This document shows positions 58,031-64,000 of a stretch of DNA of 64,000 nt, piece by piece; positions within the stretch are counted from its first letter, which is position 1, and each line of letters begins with the position of its first letter. The notes below the pieces were generated by a model, which saw nothing but the letters and a program-made list of their open reading frames with translations, ran no database searches and was not told the origin of the DNA. The DNA is from Treponema sp. UBA6852 (GTDB lineage Bacteria; Spirochaetota; Spirochaetia; Treponematales; Treponemataceae), in NCBI GenBank assembly GCA_002449305.1, contig DKDI01000006.1, positions 1-64,000 on the forward strand. Direction: 5' to 3'. The translations under genes were made by a program, and so were the position numbers.

Positions 58031-58049
58031 AAGTTTGCGGTGCAAACTT
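58031..58049. repeat. Short hairpin repeat (copy 2) in the xylB-xylA gap
   Basis: AAGTTTGC (58031-58038), GGT, GCAAACTT (58042-58049). It differs by one loop base from 3444-3462. Preceded by A7, not followed by a T run, so a terminator role is unlikely here. Confidence 0.7.
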
Positions 58050-58059
58050 CAATATAAAG

Positions 58060-58086
58060 AGCCGGTTTAAAAAATAAAAACTGGCT
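58060..58086 (+). promoter_or_regulatory. Hairpin directly upstream of the xylA ribosome binding site
   Basis: Arms AGCCGGTTT (58060-58068) and AAACTGGCT (58078-58086) pair with one G-U on the RNA. The AGGAGG of xylA follows three bases later. It could protect the xylA message after cleavage or tune its expression relative to xylB. Confidence 0.5.
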
Positions 58087-58098
58087 TTAGGAGGATTT

Positions 58099-59412
58099 AT
58101 GTCATTTTTCAAAGGCTCAAAAGAGTACTTTCCAGGAATCGGTCAGATCAAGTATGAAGGTCCAAAATCAAAAAATCCGCTGGCATTCAAATACTATGAT
58201 GCTGAAAAAGTTGTAATGGGCAAAAAAATGAAAGACTGGCTCAAATTCACAGTAGCCTACTGGCATTCTTTCTGCGCAGACGGAGGAGATCCTTTTGGAA
58301 GCGGAACGCGTGAATTCACCTGGAAAACTCCAGAAGAAAAAGTTGACGCAGCATTTGAATTCATAACAAAACTCGGCTGCGAATATTACGCCTGGCACGA
58401 CCGCGACATCTGCCCGGAAGGATCAAGCCCTGCCGACAGTGAAAAAAAACTTTCACATATAACAGATCTTCTGCTTGAACGTCAGAAAGAAACCGGCATA
58501 AAGCTTCTGTGGGGAACAGCAAACGTATTCAATAATCCGCGCTACATGAACGGAGCCGCAACAAATCCCGACTTCGATGTAGTTGCGCAGGCAGCAAGCC
58601 AAATAAAGGCAGCAATTGACAACACAATCAAACTTGGAGGAGCGGGCTACACATTCTGGGGCGGACGAGAAGGCTACATGAGCCTTCTGAACACAGACAT
58701 GAAAGCAGAAAAAGAGCACCTCGCCATGATGCTTACTTTGGCACGCGACTACGCAAGAAAACAAGGATTCACAGGCTGCTTCTACATAGAGCCTAAGCCA
58801 ATGGAGCCAACAAAGCATCAGTATGACTACGACTCAGAAACTGTAATCGGATTTCTTCGCGCTCATGGACTTGACAAGGACTTCAAGCTGAATATCGAAG
58901 CGAATCATGCTGAGCTTGCAGGACACGAATTTGCGCACGAGCTTACAATCTGCGTAGACAACGGAATGCTTGGCTCAATCGACGCAAACCGAGGAGACCC
59001 TGTAAACGGCTGGGACACAGACCAGTTTCCGGTAAGCATTTACGAAACAACACAGGCAATGCTTCAAGTAATCAGAATGGGCGGATTCACAACAGGTGGA
59101 CTTAACTTTGATGCAAAAGTCAGAAGAAATTCCATTGCTCCAGAAGATTTGTTTATAGCGCACATCGGCGGAATGGATATTTTTGCTCGCGGACTTGAAA
59201 AAGCAGTTCAGCTCATTGAAGACGGACGCATTCCTTCAATGGTAAAAGAACGTTACGCAAGCTTTGATTCTGGTAACGGAAAACTTTTTTCTGAAGGAAA
59301 ACTCACACTTGACCAAGTTGCTTCACTTGCAAAACCTTATGAGCAAGTTGCAAAAACTTCAGGCAAGCAGGAACTTTATGAAAATATTCTCAACCAGATT
59401 TGCCTTGGATAA
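58099..59412 (+). CDS. xylA: Xylose isomerase
   Basis: A 437-residue class II xylose isomerase. The active-site V-A-Y-W-H-S-F at about 50-56 carries the ring-opening His environment, W-G-G-R-E-G-Y near 188-194, metal-binding Glu/His in E-P-K-P-M-E-P-T-K-H-Q and I-E-A-N-H-A, and N-F-D-A-K-V-R-R-N-S near 337-346. Like glf and the hdr-flox genes it uses C-ending codons and is GC-richer than its neighbours, which fits high expression. It ends at the second copy of the 75-base repeat and a terminator. Confidence 0.97.
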   Translation: MSFFKGSKEYFPGIGQIKYEGPKSKNPLAFKYYDAEKVVMGKKMKDWLKFTVAYWHSFCADGGDPFGSGTREFTWKTPEEKVDAAFEFITKLGCEYYAWHDRDICPEGSSPADSEKKLSHITDLLLERQKETGIKLLWGTANVFNNPRYMNGAATNPDFDVVAQAASQIKAAIDNTIKLGGAGYTFWGGREGYMSLLNTDMKAEKEHLAMMLTLARDYARKQGFTGCFYIEPKPMEPTKHQYDYDSETVIGFLRAHGLDKDFKLNIEANHAELAGHEFAHELTICVDNGMLGSIDANRGDPVNGWDTDQFPVSIYETTQAMLQVIRMGGFTTGGLNFDAKVRRNSIAPEDLFIAHIGGMDIFARGLEKAVQLIEDGRIPSMVKERYASFDSGNGKLFSEGKLTLDQVASLAKPYEQVAKTSGKQELYENILNQICLG

Positions 59413-59489
59413 ATACGTCTGGTCAAGGTACGCTTACACTCAAGGCCTTGACTCAGCCGTTTTTAGGTTTTTGATAAACCCTAAATAAA
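59411..59489. repeat. Dispersed intergenic repeat, copy 2
   Basis: Matches 44704-44779 in order and sequence: AAATAC, GGTCAAGG (59421-59428), CCTTGACTCAGCCGTTTTTAGG, then CCCTAAATAAAA. The outer stem GTCAAGG/CCTTGAC is perfect in both copies while the loop differs, which points to selection on structure. It directly follows the xylA stop. Confidence 0.8.
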
Positions 59490-59528
59490 AAAAAGCAGTC
59501 TTCGGAGTTTTCCCGATGGCTGCTTTTT
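59490..59528 (+). terminator. Terminator of xylBA
   Basis: AAAAAGCAG (59490-59498) pairs with CTGCTTTTT (59520-59528) around a 21-base loop. Confidence 0.75.
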
Positions 59529-59661
59529 CCCAATGCAATCGGGAAGCTCCCGAAACCAGCTTTTTGAAAATTTCATCTTCGAAAAAATCCCGAATGATGT
59601 TTTTTGTACAGATGAGTATTCGGGAATTTTCCGAATGCGAATTTCAGCATAATTCCATTAT
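59529..59661. other. Short intergenic stretch with repeated TCCCGA/TCGGGA inverted motifs
   Basis: Contains TCGGGA-AGC-TCCCGA (59539-59553) and TCCCGAAT (59588-59595) with ATTCGGGA (59618-59625); one more TCCCGA is in the loop of the preceding terminator (59511-59516). No gene. Possible operator cluster or RNA structure ahead of murC. Confidence 0.4.
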
Positions 59662-59690
59662 TTGCAAAAACATTGTTTCTATTGTAAAAT
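59662..59690 (+). promoter_or_regulatory. murC promoter, probably giving a leaderless mRNA
   Basis: TTGCAA (59662-59667), 17-base spacer, TAAAAT (59685-59690), then seven bases and ATG 59698. No Shine-Dalgarno can be transcribed from this promoter. Confidence 0.65.
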
Positions 59691-59697
59691 GTCTTCC

Positions 59698-61188
59698 ATG
59701 GAAAAATCGATTCTCCCTCAAGACTTAACCGGAGTTCACATACATTTTGTTGGAATCAAAGGCACTGGAATGGCGGCTCTTGTAGAAATTCTTTCTGCCC
59801 GCAAAGCTGTAATCACTGGCAGCGATGTTTCAGAAAGATTCTACACTGACGAAATTCTTGAAAAGCTTGGAATCAAAGCCCTGCCGTTCAGCGAAAAAAA
59901 TATTACAGAAAAAACTCAGCTTGTAATCTATTCAAGCGCGTATTCACCTGAAAAAAATCTAGATCTTGCGCAGGCAAAAAAACTTGATATTCCGCTTCTT
60001 TTGTACAGCGAGGCTTTGGGCGAAATTTCAAGAACTGCATATAGCTGCGGAATTTGCGGTGTCCATGGAAAAACCACAACAACCGGTCTTGCAGGAACAA
60101 TGCTAAAGGAGCTTGACCTTCCGTCTCAAGTTCTAGCAGGAAGCATTATTTCTTCTTTTGGAAATTCCTGCACAATGACTTCCCAAGAATTTTCAAATTC
60201 CAATTCAACTAAAAAAAAGTACTTTGTTGCGGAAACTTGCGAGTACCAGCGGCACTTTATGTCTTTTTTTCCGCAGAAAATAATTTTGACTTCCGTTGAA
60301 AGCGATCATCAAGATTACTATCCGACTTTTGCCGATATTCAAAATGCTTTCGTTGACTACATCTGCAAGCTTCCAGAAAACGGAGAGCTGATTTTTTGCG
60401 CTGACGACAAAGGAGCTTGCGAGACAGCCGCTCTTGCAAAGAAAAAACGAAGCGACATAAATTTTATTCCTTATGGTGAAAATGCTGAAGGCGACTTTAA
60501 ACTTTCATTTGGAAAAGTTGAGGGCGGAAAACAGTTCTTTAAAATCGGGAAAACTGAATGCGCTCTTCATGTGCCTGGAAAACACAACGCAAGAAATGCC
60601 GCTGCCGCATTTGCTCTGTGCTTCAAACTTTTGCAAGCCGCCGGAAAAAATCCGCAGGAATATTTTGACAAGTTAAAAAACGGACTTGAAAAATTTTCAG
60701 GCGGAAAACGCAGAAGCGAAATTGTTGGGCGCGCGAAAAATAAATTCGGACAGGACATAATTTTTATCGATGACTACGGACATCATCCGACAGCGATAAA
60801 AACGACCTTGGCTGGATTCAGACAATTTTATAAAGACCACAAAATTATAGTTGACTTTATGAGCCATACTTACACGCGGACAGCGGCTTTGCTTGAAGAG
60901 TTCGCATCAAGTTTTGAAAGCGCGGATATGGTTGTCATAAATAAAATCTACGGAAGCGCACGGGAAAAAGCAGACAGTTCAACTGTAACTGGAAAAATTC
61001 TTGCCGAGCACGCAAAAAAATATCATCCGAATGTTGTCTATGCAAAAGAATTTGAAGAGGCTGCTCAAATAATAGAAAGCGAACTGAACAAAAAATCCGA
61101 TGCAAAAGACGGATACGTTTTTGTTACAATGGGAGCAGGAGACAATTTCAAAGTCGGTCAAATGGTTATTGAAAAATTTAAAGTTTAG
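59698..61188 (+). CDS. murC: UDP-N-acetylmuramate-L-alanine ligase
   Basis: A 496-residue Mur ligase that adds L-Ala to UDP-MurNAc in the cytoplasm. G-I-K-G-T-G-M-A-A at about 17-25 binds the nucleotide, G-V-H-G-K-T-T-T-T (P-loop) near 122-130, and D-D-Y-G-H-H-P-T-A near 356-364 is characteristic of MurC. An earlier in-frame ATG at 59689 overlaps the -10 box, so 59698 is taken. Mpl, the murein-recycling relative, was considered; the whole pattern fits MurC better. The stop lies 9 bases before yicC. Confidence 0.93.
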   Translation: MEKSILPQDLTGVHIHFVGIKGTGMAALVEILSARKAVITGSDVSERFYTDEILEKLGIKALPFSEKNITEKTQLVIYSSAYSPEKNLDLAQAKKLDIPLLLYSEALGEISRTAYSCGICGVHGKTTTTGLAGTMLKELDLPSQVLAGSIISSFGNSCTMTSQEFSNSNSTKKKYFVAETCEYQRHFMSFFPQKIILTSVESDHQDYYPTFADIQNAFVDYICKLPENGELIFCADDKGACETAALAKKKRSDINFIPYGENAEGDFKLSFGKVEGGKQFFKIGKTECALHVPGKHNARNAAAAFALCFKLLQAAGKNPQEYFDKLKNGLEKFSGGKRRSEIVGRAKNKFGQDIIFIDDYGHHPTAIKTTLAGFRQFYKDHKIIVDFMSHTYTRTAALLEEFASSFESADMVVINKIYGSAREKADSSTVTGKILAEHAKKYHPNVVYAKEFEEAAQIIESELNKKSDAKDGYVFVTMGAGDNFKVGQMVIEKFKV

Positions 61189-61197
61189 GAAAAATGT

Positions 61198-62067
61198 ATG
61201 AACAGCATGACAGGCTACGGCTTTAAAGAAGCTATTGTAGAAAACACGCAGATAAGCGTTGAAATAAAATCAGTCAATTCACGCTTCCTTGATTTATCTG
61301 TAAACATTCCATCTTTTTTGAATCCGCTTGAAGCAAGAATCAGAAAGGCTGTAAGCGAAAAAATTGTCCGCGGAAAAATCGACTTGACAATTCGGGTTCG
61401 CGACAACAATTCAACAGCAAAGGTCAGTTCAGATCCAGCTGCGGCAAAAATGTACAGCGACGCGATTTTGGAAATTGCAAAGGCTTTGGGAAAATCAGAG
61501 TCAGAAATTCCTTTGAGCCTGATTGTTTCGCAGGAAGGCGTTTTGAATGTTTCTCATGAATACGACGCTGAATCCTACTGGAAAAAAATTGAAGGTGTTT
61601 TTTCTGAAGTTCTTGAGCAATTTATAAAAGACCGCAAGCGTGAAGGTGAAAATTTAAAAAATGATTTGCTTGAAAAACTTTCTACGCTTGATGAATGCGC
61701 CACATTTTTTAAGAAGTGGCAACCTGAAATGGAAAAAAAATTCCGAGAGCAGATTTCAGCAAAATTCCATGAACTTCTTGCAGACAAAGCGGACGAAAAT
61801 CGCATAATGTCTGAAACTGCGGCGATGATTGTAAAGTACACAATCAACGAGGAAATCATAAGGCTTCAAAGCCACTTGCAGGCTCTCAGAAAAGAAATCA
61901 ACGAAAATCCAATTCCGGGTAAAAAAATTGATTTTATCTGTCAGGAAGCGAACCGCGAGATTAATACAATTGGAAGCAAAAACCAGTTTACAGAAGTCGG
62001 TGAAAAAGTAATTGACGCAAAGAATGCCCTTGAAAATATAAGAGAGCAGGGCAAAAACGTTGAATAG
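61198..62067 (+). CDS. YicC family endoribonuclease-like protein
   Basis: A 289-residue protein. The start M-N-S-M-T-G-Y-G, V-E-I-K-S-V-N-S-R-F-L-D, R-G-K-I-D and the C-terminal G-K-K-I-D-F-I-C-Q-E-A-N-R-E-I-N-T-I-G-S-K are the YicC (DUF1732) signatures. YicC proteins are stress-linked RNases that help degrade small RNA in E. coli. AGGAA lies upstream of the ATG; the next gene follows after 42 bases. Confidence 0.93.
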   Translation: MNSMTGYGFKEAIVENTQISVEIKSVNSRFLDLSVNIPSFLNPLEARIRKAVSEKIVRGKIDLTIRVRDNNSTAKVSSDPAAAKMYSDAILEIAKALGKSESEIPLSLIVSQEGVLNVSHEYDAESYWKKIEGVFSEVLEQFIKDRKREGENLKNDLLEKLSTLDECATFFKKWQPEMEKKFREQISAKFHELLADKADENRIMSETAAMIVKYTINEEIIRLQSHLQALRKEINENPIPGKKIDFICQEANREINTIGSKNQFTEVGEKVIDAKNALENIREQGKNVE

Positions 62068-62109
62068 CAATAATTGAAACTTTCTATTTGACTTTTTATA
62101 GGAGTTGTT

Positions 62110-62670
62110 ATGAATTATAAAATTCCACAAGGAAAAGAACTTAGAGTTGCCATAAGCGGAAAATCTGGCTGCGGAAATACAACCGTAAGCACTTTGCTTG
62201 CACAAAAACTGAATGTAAAACTTATAAACTTTACTTTCCGTCAGCTTGCGGCAGAAAAAAATCTTACGCTTGCACAAGTAATTGAAAATGCAAAAACTGA
62301 TGACAGCTATGACATTGCAGTTGACACAAGGCAGGTTGAGCTTGCAAAAAAAGAGAGTTGTGTTCTTGGAAGCCGGCTCGCAATCTGGATGCTGAAAGAA
62401 GCTGATTTAAAAGTTTATCTTATTGCTGATGACAATATCCGCGCACAAAGAATCTTGAACAGAGAAGGCGGCTTACTTGAAGAAATAAAAAGGTTCACTG
62501 CAATGAGAGATTCTGAAGACAGCCGCCGCTATAAAAAACTTTACAACATCGACAACAGCAGCTTTGACTTTGCAGATTTGAAAATTGACACGGCTTTATT
62601 CAGCCCAGAGCAAATAGTAGAAAAAATTCTTTTGGAGCTTGAAAAAAGAAACCTTGTAACAGCTGAATAA
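62110..62670 (+). CDS. cmk: Cytidylate kinase (AAA, archaeal-type Cmk2 fold)
   Basis: A 186-residue P-loop kinase. Walker A G-K-S-G-C-G-N-T-T at about 18-26 (Asn in the usual Lys-Ser stretch neighbour), F-R-Q-L-A near 44, D-T-R-Q near 72 and G-S-R-L-A near 88 match the short CMP kinases that phosphorylate CMP and dCMP. Note that the residue after G-C-G is Asn rather than Lys, which should carry the phosphate-binding amine; the first Lys (K in S-G-K-S) may substitute. Family certain, activity plausible. Confidence 0.8.
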   Translation: MNYKIPQGKELRVAISGKSGCGNTTVSTLLAQKLNVKLINFTFRQLAAEKNLTLAQVIENAKTDDSYDIAVDTRQVELAKKESCVLGSRLAIWMLKEADLKVYLIADDNIRAQRILNREGGLLEEIKRFTAMRDSEDSRRYKKLYNIDNSSFDFADLKIDTALFSPEQIVEKILLELEKRNLVTAE

Positions 62671-62697
62671 TTTTTTTAGCCACTGCAATTATTGATG

Positions 62698-62729
62698 AAA
62701 AAAGCCTCGGAAAAATCCGAGGCTTTTTT
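62698..62729. terminator. Bidirectional terminator between cmk and thrC
   Basis: Perfect 14-bp stem AAAAAAGCCTCGGA (62698-62711) and its complement (62716-62729) with a 4-base loop; A run and T run allow both directions. Confidence 0.95.
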
Positions 62730-62741
62730 CATATAAAAATT

Positions 62742-64000
62742 CTACAAATTTGAAATCAGCCATTCCTTGAATGAGTCGTAATCTTTGCTCATTGGAATTG
62801 CGTTATCAGGAAGAGAAATAACTTTTTCCAGACGTTCAGGAAGAGCAGGCTCTTGTCCGATTGCCTTATAAACTGTTGCACCGAATTTTGCAGGATGAGC
62901 AGTTTCAAGAATTATTGCAGATGCTTTTTTGTCTACAACAGTTTTTGCCCAAGAAGGAACATTCGGTGTAAGGCCTGGTTTTGTAAAATCATTTTTCTGA
63001 CCGTTTACAAGTTTTTCCATTTCTCCGCCACGAATATCATTCCAGGCTTTCCAGGCAACAGCTCCATGAGGATCTATTACATATCCAGTTTTGTTTTTGC
63101 AGCTTTTTATTCCGTCAATAGTACCTTCGTCATCTGTCCAATATGAAGCAAAAAGATTTCTCACTTGCTCAAGCGAATACATTGCGGCAATTCTTTCATA
63201 GTTGCTAGGAGCGCCAACATCCATCGCATTACTTAATGTCGCAACAGAAGGACGTGTTTTGTATTGGCCGCTTGCAATCCAATCTGGCACTGTATGGTTT
63301 GAATTTGTCGCGGCAACAAATCCTGTTATAGGTGCTCCCATTTCACGCGCAATAAGTCCCGATGTAAGATTTCCAAAGTTTCCGCTTGGAACAATAACAA
63401 TAATTGCGTCCCCTCCATTTTTGCTGTCAAACGGAATTCTCTTTTTTACAACGAGAGATGAATACATATAATAGAAAGACTGCGGCAAAAGGCGGGAAAT
63501 ATTAATTGAGTTTGCAGAAGAAAGCCTGAACTTGGATCTTAAATCTTTATCTGTAAACGCAGTTTTAACAAGTTTCTGGCAGTCATCAAAAGTTCCCTTT
63601 ACTTTCAATGCGCGGACATTTCCTGTGAAAGTTGAAAGCTGCTTTTCCTGCAATGGTGAAATTTTTCCGTCCGGATAAAGAATTGTAACGTCGATTCCTG
63701 GAACATTGTGAAACGCGCTTCCTACAGCGGAGCCTGTGTCTCCGGAAGTCGCAACCAAAATATGAAGGTTGTCATTTTCTGAGCGGTTGAAATATGACAT
63801 TACGCGCGCCATAAATCTTGCTCCAAAATCCTTGAATGCGCAAGTCGGTCCGTGGAAAAGCTCAAGAACATAAGTTACAGGATCAATTGGAACAACTTTT
63901 GAAGAAAATGGATAGCAGTCCTGAATTATAGATTCCAAGTCTGTATCTGGAATTTCATTTTCAACATAAGGCTTTGCCATTTCGTAGGCAATTTCGCGGA
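62742..64000 (-). CDS. thrC: Threonine synthase, 5'-truncated by the window edge
   Basis: At least 418 residues are visible; the frame stays open to the right edge and continues R-E-I-A-Y-E before the first Met, so the N-terminus is outside the window. A PLP-dependent enzyme that makes threonine from O-phosphohomoserine. The PLP Lys is in G-P-T-C-A-F-K-D-F-G-A; S-G-D-T-G-S-A-V binds phosphate and S-G-N-F-G-N-L-T the cofactor. Normal C-terminus and a strong terminator follow. Confidence 0.95.
   Translation of the reverse strand, partial: REIAYEMAKPYVENEIPDTDLESIIQDCYPFSSKVVPIDPVTYVLELFHGPTCAFKDFGARFMARVMSYFNRSENDNLHILVATSGDTGSAVGSAFHNVPGIDVTILYPDGKISPLQEKQLSTFTGNVRALKVKGTFDDCQKLVKTAFTDKDLRSKFRLSSANSINISRLLPQSFYYMYSSLVVKKRIPFDSKNGGDAIIVIVPSGNFGNLTSGLIAREMGAPITGFVAATNSNHTVPDWIASGQYKTRPSVATLSNAMDVGAPSNYERIAAMYSLEQVRNLFASYWTDDEGTIDGIKSCKNKTGYVIDPHGAVAWKAWNDIRGGEMEKLVNGQKNDFTKPGLTPNVPSWAKTVVDKKASAIILETAHPAKFGATVYKAIGQEPALPERLEKVISLPDNAIPMSKDYDSFKEWLISNL

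Noticed and set aside
57042..58112. A 356-codon open frame antisense to xylB
   Set aside because: It mirrors the codon pattern of xylB, has no ribosome site and its sequence resembles no protein; xylB itself is certain.

Overview
The window is 64 kb of a low-GC bacterial chromosome that most resembles a fermentative, gut-type Treponema (Spirochaetota). The inference rests on short spirochaete-style SMC, spirochaete-like lipoprotein signal peptides (short, Phe-rich, ending FFSC or FTSC), a dCache chemoreceptor, xylose catabolism next to a succinate-type fermentation operon, and base composition; no rRNA or species marker is present, so the genus is an inference.

Layout. 1-11528 (+): a surface-polysaccharide locus with a flippase (cut by the window edge), an FrhB-like Fe-S protein, a pyruvyltransferase-like protein, UDP-galactopyranose mutase, a DUF4422 protein, three glycosyltransferases, an EpsG/Wzy-like polymerase and an NAD-dependent epimerase. 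A small GNAT-acetyltransferase cassette with a structured leader (3150-4336) is embedded in it. 11603-14159 (-): a frameshifted orphan HicB antitoxin and a methyl-accepting chemotaxis protein. 14260-25680 (-): an eleven-gene energy operon in transcription order mdh, fumC, hdrB, hdrC, hdrA, floxD/mvhD, floxC, floxB, floxA, frdB, frdA. It encodes the reductive C4 branch (oxaloacetate to malate to fumarate to succinate) together with a soluble HdrABC-FloxABCD electron-transfer complex and a fumarate reductase with no membrane anchor. I read it as a candidate NADH-oxidising, ferredoxin-reducing, electron-bifurcating fumarate reductase and it is the main finding.

25955-44679: a JAMM-DinG helicase fusion, a Bax-inhibitor-1 membrane protein, lipoproteins, an AI-2E-family permease, serS, a SIMPL protein, an SMC lacking a recognisable hinge, a DEAD-box helicase, a glycosyltransferase, then clpX, clpP and tig. 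44815-45439: six tRNA genes (His, Arg, Lys, Leu, Gly, Gly) on the minus strand. 45517-48522: an ECF vitamin/metabolite transporter. 48664-55555 (+): ankyrin protein, murG, cvpA, a DNA polymerase III delta-prime-like protein, an NtrB/NtrC two-component pair and a J-domain protein. 55558-59412: AraC regulator divergent from xylB-xylA. 59698-64000: murC, yicC, a cytidylate kinase and threonine synthase (cut by the edge).

Three small dispersed repeat or hairpin families, several genes with a -10 box only 6-10 bases before the ATG (probable leaderless mRNAs), and two dyad operators upstream of the energy operon are also described. Nothing could be searched against databases; all family calls are from motif recognition.
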